Origin: 2-12-FULL-42-15 sp964196565
GTDB lineage: Bacteria; Pseudomonadota; Gammaproteobacteria; Coxiellales; Coxiellaceae
Length of the DNA stretch: 12,217 nt
Assembly (NCBI GenBank): GCA_964196565.1
Contig: CAXMUH010000050.1
Span: 1 to 12,217, forward strand
Direction of reading: 5' to 3'
Below the pieces are notes generated by a model. It was not told the origin of the DNA. It saw only the letters and a program-made list of their open reading frames with translations, and made no database searches. This document shows, in pieces, positions 1-6,517 of this stretch. Each line of letters starts with the position of its first letter. Positions within the stretch are counted from its first letter, which is position 1. The position numbers were made by a program, and so were the translations under genes.

Positions 1-81
1 TAATCTATAATGCAGCGATGTTGTTGCGGTCTTTTATGCGCGCTAGGGGGTAAAGTTATTTTTGTTTTGTGTTTCGTATTG

Positions 82-372
82 TGTGTGACATGCAAGAAAA
101 TGAGAGTTGATATTGTGTGAGCGGCGCCGTTTTCTGCGCAAAGCGCGCAAAGATTTATATAAGGCGCAAAGGGGGATAGGGTCTCGGGTGATCCCCGATG
201 AATTTATTCTATTTTATGTGACGCTGCTGAAACCGCAATATAATCCTTTTTAAATGTATGATGCACCTGAAAAGCCTTAAAACCTTTGCGCCTTTAATTA
301 GCTTGGCGCGCTTTGCGCAGAAAACGGCGCCGCTCAGATCTTGCTAGCATACAGTCAATTTTACGTCACACA
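82..372. mobile_element. MITE-like palindromic element, non-coding
   Basis: The ends are inverted TGTGTGAC (82-89) and GTCACACA (365-372). Inside them lie perfect 30-bp inverted arms at 119-148 and 306-335, beginning GAGCGGCGCCGTTTTCTGCG, and then a 12-bp inner inverted pair (AAGGCGCAAAGG at 161-172, its complement at 283-294). The distance from terminus to 30-bp arm is the same on both sides (29 bases between), so the whole 291 bp is one symmetric structure with a centre of about 110 bp. I see no credible gene in it. The GC-rich arms stand out from the AT-rich surroundings. I see no clear target-site duplication. Symmetry, size and lack of coding suggest a non-autonomous transposable element; a structured RNA or protein-binding palindrome is an alternative. 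Bases 1-81 to the left hold nothing I can assign. Confidence 0.6.
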
Positions 373-427
373 GAGCTACACTTACAAAAAAGCCGACTCA
401 AGATCTGTTTTCAGATTATCCACATTT
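373..427. repeat. 55-bp direct repeat, left copy
   Basis: This copy matches 1635-1689 in the same orientation at 51 of 55 positions. The first 35 bases (373-407 and 1635-1669) are identical. The right copy is the 3' end of the cystathionine gamma-lyase gene plus 9 bases beyond its stop. The two copies bracket the 336-residue orphan gene. The left edge is exactly where the palindromic element ends (372/373). Identity stops abruptly at both edges. Confidence 0.85.
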
Positions 428-429
428 AT
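382..429 (-). pseudogene. Remnant of the 3' end of a cystathionine gamma-lyase gene
   Basis: Read on the minus strand, this stretch encodes NVDNLKTDLESAFL followed by TAA. The intact gene ends NVDDLKADLESAFL-TAA. The four base differences comprise two amino-acid changes (D to N, A to T) and two silent changes, so the copy has either diverged since duplication or came from a related gene. Upstream of it no reading frame continues the similarity, so only the last 14 codons remain. It may be the debris of a tandem duplication of the gene, or an attachment-site-like duplication created when the segment carrying the orphan gene was inserted. Confidence 0.7.
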
Positions 430-449
430 CCCCTATAGAGGATAGAAAG

Positions 450-465
450 TATAAATATATTTATA
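450..465. other. Perfect AT-rich palindrome after the orphan gene stop
   Basis: TATAAATATATTTATA is a perfect 16-bp palindrome immediately 3' of the TGA stop of the minus-strand orphan gene. It has no GC stem and no proper U-tract after it, so it is not a convincing intrinsic terminator. A protein-binding site or a weak 3' stem is possible. Confidence 0.35.
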
Positions 466-1476
466 TCAAAAAGGATCAAAATTGGTTGAAAGGCTATCAA
501 ATTGTTCATCCCTGCACTGCTCAGCATGAATGCATGCTTGTACCTGCGGAAACTGAAAATAAATTCTTCTTGCCACTTCATCAGAACCTGTAAATAAACT
601 CATTTTGTCTGGATCCAAACCGCGCGCATAACAACTCACGTTATGATTAGGTAAGTGCTCAGCAATAATTGATAAAAACCGGCCGGTATAAGGCTTCTCA
701 ATAACGACTAAGATATTATTAGTTGATAGCATTGCAGAATTCGTTAAAGCTTGCGCTGTATCCACTGTTGTTGAACGTTTTTGCCCTGGTTTCAATGGAG
801 CAATGGATAAGTTAAATGGCAAGTTAGCTAAGCTTGGATTAACTGCACAACGTTGATTCCATAAATGCTGAATCATGGCCGGTTCTTGTCGATCATTTAA
901 ATCTGGACATTCTCTACCGAGCAATTGTCGAAAGCCGGTTGCCACAACCACACCCGTAATACTAAACCCTTTGGTTTCAGCTTCTTCAAGGTCTGTTATA
1001 CGTTGTTTAACGCGTGTATCTAAAGCGCCAGGTAGAATTACAACACAATCTTTAAATTTATTTGGATCTGGTTTTTCTTCAGCAATTAAATCTAATTGAT
1101 GAGTCGCTCCAATCATTCGCTGATGTTGCTCCTGTAATTTTTTTTCAAGAGCTTGATTTTCTGGGGACCAACGTTCACCTTTCCGTAAAAATTTTTGGGT
1201 ACTGGTTTTAAGCCAGTCGTGTGCCATGGATTCATCAGCAAATTTGTTGGGTACTGCAATATCATAGATATGTAGAAAAGTTAAAATGCCGATTTGCCCT
1301 GATTGGGTAAATCCATGCCGTGTCATCACATTCAGTAATGGTGTTGGTGGTACTTTAACGCCGGCATCTTGTGCCATATGTTCAAATTGTTGTTGCTTAT
1401 AATAATATTGCCCTCCAAAAAATCCTGCTGCCATCAAAGCAAGCCCTGAGGTTAATCGATCTGCTACTAATCGCAT
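466..1476 (-). CDS. Orphan 336-residue protein, possible membrane-anchored effector or DUF218-like protein
   Basis: I do not recognise the family with confidence. Residues 8-22 form a short hydrophobic stretch (GLALMAAGFFGG) that could be an uncleaved signal anchor, followed by a Tyr/Gln-rich segment. The middle (about 144-182) alternates predicted strands and helix: VVILPG, an Arg at 155, then ITGVVVATGF. Further on, STTVDTAQAL is followed by NILVVIEKPYTGRF. This order loosely recalls the DUF218 (YdcF/SanA) fold, but the match is weak. The ATG at 1476 is preceded by AAGG at about 9 bases. The gene is bracketed by 55-bp direct repeats and has a PmrA-like promoter, so it may be an acquired, virulence-co-regulated gene; that role is inference. 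Confidence 0.75.
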   Translation of the reverse strand: MRLVADRLTSGLALMAAGFFGGQYYYKQQQFEHMAQDAGVKVPPTPLLNVMTRHGFTQSGQIGILTFLHIYDIAVPNKFADESMAHDWLKTSTQKFLRKGERWSPENQALEKKLQEQHQRMIGATHQLDLIAEEKPDPNKFKDCVVILPGALDTRVKQRITDLEEAETKGFSITGVVVATGFRQLLGRECPDLNDRQEPAMIQHLWNQRCAVNPSLANLPFNLSIAPLKPGQKRSTTVDTAQALTNSAMLSTNNILVVIEKPYTGRFLSIIAEHLPNHNVSCYARGLDPDKMSLFTGSDEVARRIYFQFPQVQACIHAEQCRDEQFDSLSTNFDPF

Positions 1477-1544
1477 ATTTATGAGCCTTATAGCGACATG
1501 TTTGCCGCATTCGTTGAACTTGGTTGGTACTATTATAAAGGGAT

Positions 1545-1577
1545 AATATACTACAACAAAATTAAGGAAAAATTAAT
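1545..1577 (-). promoter_or_regulatory. PmrA-like tandem box and -10 upstream of the orphan gene
   Basis: On the minus strand, positions 1577 to 1558 read ATTAATTTTTCCTTAATTTT, that is TTAA-N7-TTAA with an 11-base period. This fits the Legionella/Coxiella PmrA consensus as I recall it (cTTAATatT-N2-cTTAATatT). Seven bases further on is a -10-like TATATT (1550-1545). The box-to--10 spacing is the same as at the two 146-residue genes. A competing sigma70 reading is TTGTTG (1559-1554), 16 bp, TATAAT (1537-1532). Either would give a leader of roughly 50-65 bases. Confidence 0.5.
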
Positions 1578-1634
1578 ATAACCATCTATTCACGGCATCT
1601 TGCAGAAAAAACATGAGCGTTCAGCACAAAGTTC

Positions 1635-1689
1635 GAGCTACACTTACAAAAAAGCCGACTCAAGATCTGCCTTTAGATCATCCACATTT
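1635..1689. repeat. 55-bp direct repeat, right copy (3' end of the gamma-lyase gene)
   Basis: This is the partner of 373-427 (51/55 identical, first 35 identical). It covers the last 14 codons of the cystathionine gamma-lyase gene, its TAA stop (1644-1646) and 9 bases of 3' flank. The arrangement restores an intact gene end next to the inserted segment, as integrative elements using a gene 3' end do. No integrase gene is visible. Confidence 0.85.
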
Positions 1690-2804
1690 TCAATGCCAAC
1701 TGAAAGTCGAATAAAGCCATCGCTAATACCTAATTCTTCACGTTTTTCAACGGGTACGCTGGCATGAGTCATGATCGCCGGATGTTCAATTAAACTTTCA
1801 ACGCCACCCAGACTTTCAGCTAATTGAAAAAGCTTGGTACGAGATAGGAATTTTTTAGCTTGATCTAAGTTATAATTAAGCTCAACAGAAATCATGCCGC
1901 CAAATAAGCGCATTTGCTTTTTAGCGATATCAAACTGAGGGTGACTCTCGAGACCAGGATAATAAACTTTATTGACATCTTTATGTTGGCTGAGCCATTT
2001 TGCTAATGCTAGCGCATTTTCACTGTGACGTTCCATTCGCAGGCTTAGCGTTTTTAAGCCACGCAGTGCTAAAAAGCAATCAAAGGGTCCGGGCACAGCA
2101 CCAATGGTATTTTGTAGAAACATAAGCTTCTCAATCAGCGCATCATTATCACCAATAACAACTACGCCACTAATCACATCTGAGTGACCGCTTAAATATT
2201 TTGTAGCGGAATGCATAACCATATCAAAGCCCAGATCCAAGGGGTTCTGAATAATAGGGCTTGCAAAGGTATTGTCACACACGCTGATTAGATTATGTTT
2301 TTTCGCTAAGGTAGCAACCTTGGCCAGATCAACAATCTTAAGCATGGGGTTGCTGGGAGACTCAACCCATAGCATTTTAGTGTTTTTTTGGATAGCGTTT
2401 TCGACATTTTTTAAATCAGTGAAATCAACAAAGCTGAATTCAATATTGCTATTTTGACGACGTAAATTTTGAAATAAGCGAAAGGTGCCGCCATAAACAT
2501 CGTCCATAACGATAACATGATCGCCTGGGAGCAGCATTTCAATGAGTGTTGCAATGGCTGCCATTCCAGAGCCAAACGCAAAACCTTGTTTGCCATTTTC
2601 TAAATTAGCAATACATCTTTCATAGGCAAAACGGGTTGGGTTTTGAGTGCGAGAATATTCGAAGCCTTTGTGTTCGCCCGGACTTTCTTGCACGTAAGTG
2701 GATGTCGCATAGATGGGCGGCATAATGGCGCCGGTTGTTAGATCAGGCGTTTGACCACCATGAATTACACGCGTATCTAATTTAAGTTTTTTTTCATCTG
2801 TCAT
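1644..2804 (-). CDS. mccB: Cystathionine gamma-lyase (PLP-dependent; possibly gamma-synthase)
   Basis: This is a cytosolic Cys/Met-metabolism PLP enzyme of fold type I that cleaves cystathionine to cysteine, 2-oxobutyrate and ammonia. Its 386 residues are a normal length. Visible motifs are YSRTQNPTR (50-58) for phosphate and subunit contacts, FGSGMAA near 77-83, the stacking Tyr in VYGGT (104), DNTF (Asp177, pyridine-N contact) and the PLP lysine K202 in SATKYLSGHSD. The C-terminal block GGVESL..HPAIMTHAS..LGISD..IRLSVG resembles gamma-lyases more than MetB; the Glu near 336 corresponds to a residue that affects lyase specificity in the human enzyme. The gene follows the beta-synthase after 23 bases, supporting reverse transsulfuration. 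Many annotations would call it metB. Its 3' end is duplicated at 373-427. Confidence 0.9.
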   Translation of the reverse strand: MTDEKKLKLDTRVIHGGQTPDLTTGAIMPPIYATSTYVQESPGEHKGFEYSRTQNPTRFAYERCIANLENGKQGFAFGSGMAAIATLIEMLLPGDHVIVMDDVYGGTFRLFQNLRRQNSNIEFSFVDFTDLKNVENAIQKNTKMLWVESPSNPMLKIVDLAKVATLAKKHNLISVCDNTFASPIIQNPLDLGFDMVMHSATKYLSGHSDVISGVVVIGDNDALIEKLMFLQNTIGAVPGPFDCFLALRGLKTLSLRMERHSENALALAKWLSQHKDVNKVYYPGLESHPQFDIAKKQMRLFGGMISVELNYNLDQAKKFLSRTKLFQLAESLGGVESLIEHPAIMTHASVPVEKREELGISDGFIRLSVGIENVDDLKADLESAFL

Positions 2805-2827
2805 GCTGGTTCTCTACTTTTGGTTCT

Positions 2828-3778
2828 CTATTTAAAGTGATGAGACTGCATCCAGTTATCATCAGCAAATTTAGTTAAATAATTTCGAATTGAGTCAGGC
2901 AAAATAACCAGACAGCGTTCGCCTTTTTCTAATGATTTAGCGGCTTGCAATGCTGCCCATACTGCAGAACCGGATGAGCCACCAATTAATAAACCTTCAT
3001 CGCAAATTATTTTGCGCGCAGTAATAAACGAATTTTCATCATTAGTTTTTACATATTCATCAATTAACGTGTTGTCCAATACATCAGGGAAAAAATCATA
3101 ACCAATGCCTTCGACTAAATAAGGCTTTACCTCATCACCGCCACCTAATATTGACCCTTCAGGGTCAACACCAATAATCTTAATTTTTGGATTAAATTCC
3201 TTGAGTCGTCGCGCAACACCCGTAATCGTGCCGCCAGTTCCAACGCCCATCACTACCATGCTTAAGTTATCACCCATATCATCAATGATTTCTTGAGCTG
3301 TGGTTTCAAAATGGATATTGGGATTATTTGGATTGGCATATTGATCGAGAATATGCGCATTCGGAAGTTCTTTTTGTAATTTTTTTGCAAGAGAAATATG
3401 ACTGTCAGGCGAATCCCAAGCAGCTTCGGTTGGGGTGCGATAGATTGTTGCTCCCAATGATTTTAGTACGGCTTCTTTTTCATGACTCATTTTTTCCGGC
3501 ATGGTAATCACAATATTATAGCCTTTAACGGCGCCAGCAAGCGCCATACCAATACCCGTATTCCCGGATGTTGGCTCGATTAAGGTGTCACCCGGTTTAA
3601 TTGTACCGTCTTGCTCTGCCCTTTCGATCATGGCAGCGGCAATTCTGTCTTTGACAGATCCACCAGGGTTTAAAAACTCACACTTACCAAACAGTTTGCA
3701 GTCGAGATTTTGACCAATTCGGTTAAATTGAACAATCGGGGTTTTACCTACGGCTTCTAATATGTTGTTTAATATCAT
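2828..3778 (-). CDS. cbs: Cystathionine beta-synthase (cysteine synthase family, short form)
   Basis: This PLP enzyme of fold type II condenses serine with homocysteine to cystathionine, the first step of reverse transsulfuration. The 316 residues comprise only the catalytic core, without the heme or CBS-pair regulatory domains of animal enzymes. Motifs seen are PGGSVKDR with PLP lysine K43, the phosphate or substrate loop TSGNTG (70-75), GTGGT (180-184), and GGSSGS (267-271). The segment VEGIGYDFFPDVLD (222-235) and the later NDENSF, EGLLIGGSSGS are characteristic of beta-synthases rather than CysK/CysM. It is first in a two-gene operon with the gamma-lyase. The ATG at 3778 has only a weak AAGAGA ribosome-binding site. 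Cysteine synthase activity on O-acetylserine cannot be excluded from sequence. Confidence 0.88.
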   Translation of the reverse strand: MILNNILEAVGKTPIVQFNRIGQNLDCKLFGKCEFLNPGGSVKDRIAAAMIERAEQDGTIKPGDTLIEPTSGNTGIGMALAGAVKGYNIVITMPEKMSHEKEAVLKSLGATIYRTPTEAAWDSPDSHISLAKKLQKELPNAHILDQYANPNNPNIHFETTAQEIIDDMGDNLSMVVMGVGTGGTITGVARRLKEFNPKIKIIGVDPEGSILGGGDEVKPYLVEGIGYDFFPDVLDNTLIDEYVKTNDENSFITARKIICDEGLLIGGSSGSAVWAALQAAKSLEKGERCLVILPDSIRNYLTKFADDNWMQSHHFK

Positions 3779-3815
3779 ATTAATTTCTCTTAGTGTATTT
3801 ATTTGTCATGCATGA

Positions 3816-3844
3816 AGTATAGTTAATTAGAGAGCTAATCTCAA
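3816..3844 (-). promoter_or_regulatory. Sigma70-type promoter of the cbs/gamma-lyase operon
   Basis: Minus strand TTGAGA (3844-3839), a 17-bp spacer, then TATACT (3821-3816). Each hexamer is one base from consensus. Predicted transcription start is near 3809, giving a leader of about 30 bases before the ATG at 3778. The 153-bp gap to ubiK is divergent, so the two transcription units fire from the same intergenic region. I see no clear operator palindrome. Confidence 0.6.
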
Positions 3845-3931
3845 TTGGTCATTTGGGCTATTACGGTATTTCTTTTATGCCTGAATGGATTACAATATTA
3901 GTCTATTTACTTAAGAAATGGGACAAACATT

Positions 3932-4171
3932 ATGCTGGATTCCAATAAAATTAACGACATCGCAAAGCGTCTACTCGAGTCTTTGCCGCAAGGTTTAACC
4001 AGCTTGCCAGAAGACATCGAGCGAAATTTTAAAAGCGTGCTTCAATCTGCTTTTAATAAAATGGATCTTGTGACCAGAGAAGAGTTTGATGCTCAGTCAA
4101 AAGTGCTTGCACGCACGCGCCAAAAGCTTGACAGGCTTGAGAAAAAACTAAATGACCTGGAGAAGTCTTAG
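3932..4171 (+). CDS. ubiK: Ubiquinone biosynthesis accessory factor UbiK (YqiC/BMFP family)
   Basis: A 79-residue protein of the BMFP/YqiC family, with the family's usual length and features: an amphipathic N-terminal half (about 1-45) containing LPQGL and the conserved LVTREEFDAQ segment (46-55), followed by a C-terminal coiled coil (about 55-78; VLARTRQKLDRLEKKLNDLE). UbiK binds UbiJ and helps the soluble ubiquinone-biosynthesis complex handle its lipid intermediates. Its partner gene ubiJ lies at 8730-9344. The ATG at 3932 is preceded by GGGA at 8 bases. A -10-like TACAAT lies at 3891-3896 without a good -35. It ends 21 bases before comM, so the two probably share a transcript, as seen in other gammaproteobacteria. 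Confidence 0.9.
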   Translation: MLDSNKINDIAKRLLESLPQGLTSLPEDIERNFKSVLQSAFNKMDLVTREEFDAQSKVLARTRQKLDRLEKKLNDLEKS

Positions 4172-4192
4172 CCAAGTTTTAAAGCTAATAAC

Positions 4193-5704
4193 ATGTCACT
4201 GGCCGTAGTTTATAGTCGCGCGAATGTTGGTATTGAAGCTCAGTTAGTTGAAGTCGAAGTGCATTTATCGAATGGACTTCCAGGATTTTCAATTGTGGGT
4301 CTGCCAGAAGCGGTTGTTAAAGAAAGCAAAGATCGAGTTCGCAGCGCGATCATTAATTGTAATTTTAATTTTCCATTGCGGCGCATAACAGTAAATTTAG
4401 CTCCAGCTGATTTGCCAAAAGAAGGTGGACGTTATGATTTAGCCATCGCACTTGGAATTTTGTGTGCTTCAAAACAAATAGACAAAGAAAAATTAAACCA
4501 ATATGAAATGGGCGGTGAGCTTGCACTCTCTGGGGGTTTACGAGCTTTTACCGGTGCGCTGCCTATGGTGATTGCAGCAAACAAAAGTCAGCGCAGTATT
4601 ATTTTGCCAGAAAAGAACGCTGCAAGATGTGCCTTTGTTCATGACGCAAATATTTTGCAGGCTAATCATTTATTAGATGTGTGCCGTCATTTCCAAGGGC
4701 TTTCGCCATTAACTAAAGTCAGAGTGACTGATTTACCTCAACTCCAAAACGATTATGCAGATATATCAGAAGTCAGGGGACAGCATCAAGCAAAACGTGC
4801 TTTGGAAATTGCAGCCAGCGGAGCTCATAGTATATTAATGATCGGGTCGCCCGGTGCGGGTAAAACAATGTTAGCCCATCGCTTGCCAGGATTATTGCCA
4901 GCGATGCGCGATGAGCAGGCGTTAGAAGTTGCTGCAATTCATTCATTAAAAGGCAAAGCAATTGATTGTTATTCTTATGGTGCGACCAGACCGTTTCGCT
5001 CGCCACATCATAGTTTATCCAGTGTGGCCATGGTGGGTGGTGGCAGAAAACCACTTCCAGGTGAAGTATCATTAGCGCATCAAGGCGTTTTGTTTTTGGA
5101 CGAATTCCCTGAGTTTAATCGCGCTTGTTTGGAGGCATTGCGAGAACCGCTTGAATCCGGTGAAGTGATGGTTTCACGTGCGGCGTATTCCGTTAGATAT
5201 CCAGCTAAGTTTCAATTAGTTGCGGCAATGAATCCATGTCCGTGTGGTTATTATGCGGATGAAGGTGAGCGTTGTCAGTGTTCGGTAGATCAAGTGCGGC
5301 GTTATCAAAGCAAAATCTCAGGCCCCTTATTAGATCGCATTGATTTGCGGGTAATGATGCGGCCAGTTGCTGTTAAGCAGTTGCTTAATCCGGCTGCAAA
5401 TAAAACAGAATCAAGTGCTGAAGTTCGTTTGCGTGTCAGTCATGCACAACAAACGCAGTTTGATCGTTCGCAAAAATTAAATCAAATGCTGACAAATAGC
5501 GAATTAAATAGTGTTTGCGGTTTAAGTCAAAATGATCAGCAATATATGGAAGAAGCGATTACTAAATTAGGTCTGTCAGCCCGCGCCTATCATCGCGTGC
5601 TTAAAGTAGCACGCACCATTGCTGATCTGGACCAGCAAGAAAACATAGCGCGCGCGCATTTGCAAGAAGCATTAATTTTTAGAAGCAGTGGGTATTCGGG
5701 ATAA
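4193..5704 (+). CDS. comM: ComM/YifB family AAA+ ATPase (Mg-chelatase-like, branch migration)
   Basis: The 503 residues match full-length ComM/YifB. An N-terminal Lon-protease-like (ChlI) domain occupies about 1-170, with the GLPEAVVKESKDRVRSA region and the PADLPKEGGRYDLAIALGIL segment. The AAA+ core follows: Walker A GSPGAGKT (218-225), Walker B LFLDE (300-304), AAMNPCPCGYY (344-354) with further Cys at 361 and 363 that look metal-binding, and GPLLDRIDL (377-385) around the sensor/arginine-finger area. The C-terminal helical domain contains SARAYHR. ComM is a hexameric helicase that extends heteroduplex during natural transformation; whether this organism is competent is unknown. No strong ribosome-binding site precedes the ATG, so coupling to ubiK translation is plausible. 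Confidence 0.93.
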   Translation: MSLAVVYSRANVGIEAQLVEVEVHLSNGLPGFSIVGLPEAVVKESKDRVRSAIINCNFNFPLRRITVNLAPADLPKEGGRYDLAIALGILCASKQIDKEKLNQYEMGGELALSGGLRAFTGALPMVIAANKSQRSIILPEKNAARCAFVHDANILQANHLLDVCRHFQGLSPLTKVRVTDLPQLQNDYADISEVRGQHQAKRALEIAASGAHSILMIGSPGAGKTMLAHRLPGLLPAMRDEQALEVAAIHSLKGKAIDCYSYGATRPFRSPHHSLSSVAMVGGGRKPLPGEVSLAHQGVLFLDEFPEFNRACLEALREPLESGEVMVSRAAYSVRYPAKFQLVAAMNPCPCGYYADEGERCQCSVDQVRRYQSKISGPLLDRIDLRVMMRPVAVKQLLNPAANKTESSAEVRLRVSHAQQTQFDRSQKLNQMLTNSELNSVCGLSQNDQQYMEEAITKLGLSARAYHRVLKVARTIADLDQQENIARAHLQEALIFRSSGYSG

Positions 5705-5709
5705 AAGAC

Positions 5710-5784
5710 GTAGGGTGGATTACGCCCTTATGATTTCCTGGGTCCCGCATCACGTGCGGGATGACAGCTAATCCACCCTGCTAC
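5710..5784. repeat. Nested palindromic repeat between convergent genes, possible bidirectional terminator
   Basis: The outer arms are AGGGTGGATTA (5712-5722) and TAATCCACCCT (5769-5779), flanked by GTAGGG-like and CTAC-like edges. Inside is a second hairpin, CCCGCA-TCACG-TGCGGG (5744-5760), in the context CTGGGTCCCGC...GCGGGATGACA. That second form is a dispersed repeat familiar to me from Rickettsiales and Legionellales genomes, and the outer form resembles another widespread gammaproteobacterial repeat. One appears to have inserted into the other. The element lies between the convergent comM and the 146-residue gene at 5807, so it may stop transcription from both sides. Confidence 0.65.
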
Positions 5785-5806
5785 GGGATACATCTCACCT
5801 CAAATA

Positions 5807-6247
5807 TTATTGTCCAGCAGAAAAACTGGAGGAAGCATTGCCCCCTGCGTCAAGTGTAAAAAGCTCCTCAGGGGTAAGTTTCCTCCCGTCTCTTAATTTT
5901 TGATATGGAGTATCCTTATGTCCGCTCGGACTATTGGGTGGTGCAGGGGGTGTGGTTGTGGAGGATGTGCTAAACAAAGTATTTCTGTGGCACACGGCTG
6001 AAAACCCCATCTTTCTTGCTTGCTGAATAGAATCATCCAAATTGGGTGGATTGGATAAAAATTTTACTATCGCAACTGCGCCTAGGGTACGCGGTGAAGG
6101 GCGTCCCGAATGAGATCTGTCTATTGTGGTAGGAGGCTTGTTATGTGTAGCATCCATTGCAGGCGTTGTTTCAAGCCTTAACATTTCTTTTGGATCTGGA
6201 CTGCGTCGCCCTTTTTCAAAGTTCGTCTTTTTATTAAGTTTGCTCAT
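5807..6247 (-). CDS. Small Ser/Thr/Pro-rich orphan protein A, candidate secreted effector
   Basis: I recognise no known domain in these 146 residues. The N-terminus is basic (KLNKKTNFEKGRR). A Ser/Thr/Pro-rich linker (about 93-109, STSSTTTPPAPPNSPSG) looks disordered and offers SH3-type proline motifs. The C-terminus DTPYQKL (112-118), LT (124-125), LDAG (132-135) matches the same-length neighbour at 6518-6958 with identical spacing, so the two are diverged paralogs. The tail is rich in Ser, Ala and Gly with Glu127-Glu128, compatible with a Dot/Icm-type signal but not proof. There is no signal peptide or membrane segment. The ATG at 6247 has a modest purine-rich site (AGAAGAAG). It has its own PmrA-like promoter and ends just before the 5710-5784 repeat. 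Confidence 0.75.
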   Translation of the reverse strand: MSKLNKKTNFEKGRRSPDPKEMLRLETTPAMDATHNKPPTTIDRSHSGRPSPRTLGAVAIVKFLSNPPNLDDSIQQARKMGFSAVCHRNTLFSTSSTTTPPAPPNSPSGHKDTPYQKLRDGRKLTPEELFTLDAGGNASSSFSAGQ

Positions 6248-6270
6248 GAGTAACTTCTTCTCAAATATAA

Positions 6271-6373
6271 TCTTTCCTTAATTAAATTAGCCCGTATCTT
6301 CCAACCACTGGGAACGCTCAGAAATTTGAGCGAACTCTGATGCTACAGCATGAATATTAACAAAAAATTAATG
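6271..6373. repeat. 103-bp upstream direct repeat, copy A (promoter and leader)
   Basis: This copy aligns without gaps to 6981-7083 at 79 of 103 positions. The best conserved parts are the last 21 bases (the PmrA-like box, 21/21) and GAAATTTGAGCG (12/12). Each copy ends 23 bases short of the start codon of a 146-residue gene. On the transcript strand the copy contains CGCTCA-AATTTC-TGAGCG (6332 down to 6315), a perfect 6-bp stem that would sit at the very 5' end of the message if transcription starts 7 bases after the -10. Confidence 0.85.
6340..6372 (-). promoter_or_regulatory. PmrA-like box and -10 of orphan gene A
   Basis: Minus strand 6372 to 6353 reads ATTAATTTTTTGTTAATATT: two TTAA cores 7 bases apart (11-base period), fitting the recalled PmrA consensus cTTAATatT-N2-cTTAATatT in its conserved letters. 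After 7 bases comes TAGCAT (6345-6340), a weak -10. No good -35 hexamer is present, as expected for an activator-dependent promoter. The box is identical to that of the neighbouring gene. Confidence 0.6.
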
Positions 6374-6407
6374 GATAAAAAAATTTTGCTTCGTCGGTTA
6401 ACCTGTT

Positions 6408-6497
6408 ATTGCGAGGGAGTGAAACGATACCTGGAGGGCACAGGCCGCGGCAATCCAGAAATAATAAAACTGGATTGCTTCGCGTTGCTCGCAAAGA
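6408..6497. repeat. Dispersed palindromic repeat of the TTGCGAGG...GCAATCCAG type
   Basis: Outer arms are TTGCGAG (6409-6415) and CTCGCAA (6488-6494). Inner arms are GCAATCCAG (6450-6458) and CTGGATTGC (6470-6478) around an AT-rich 11-base loop. The layout and wording match a dispersed repeat common in Rickettsia, Legionella and relatives (TTGCGAGG...GCAATCCAG...CTGGATTGCTTCGC...CTCGCAA). It lies in the 270-base gap downstream of the gene at 6518-6958 and may serve as its terminator. Confidence 0.7.
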
Positions 6498-6517
6498 CGA
6501 ATCTCCGTGCACAATTA

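Noticed and set aside
119..335. The 30-bp inverted repeats as an intrinsic terminator or CRISPR repeats
   Set aside because: The arms are 157 bases apart with no U-tract, there are only two copies in opposite orientation, and no spacer array exists. No CRISPR array is present in the window.
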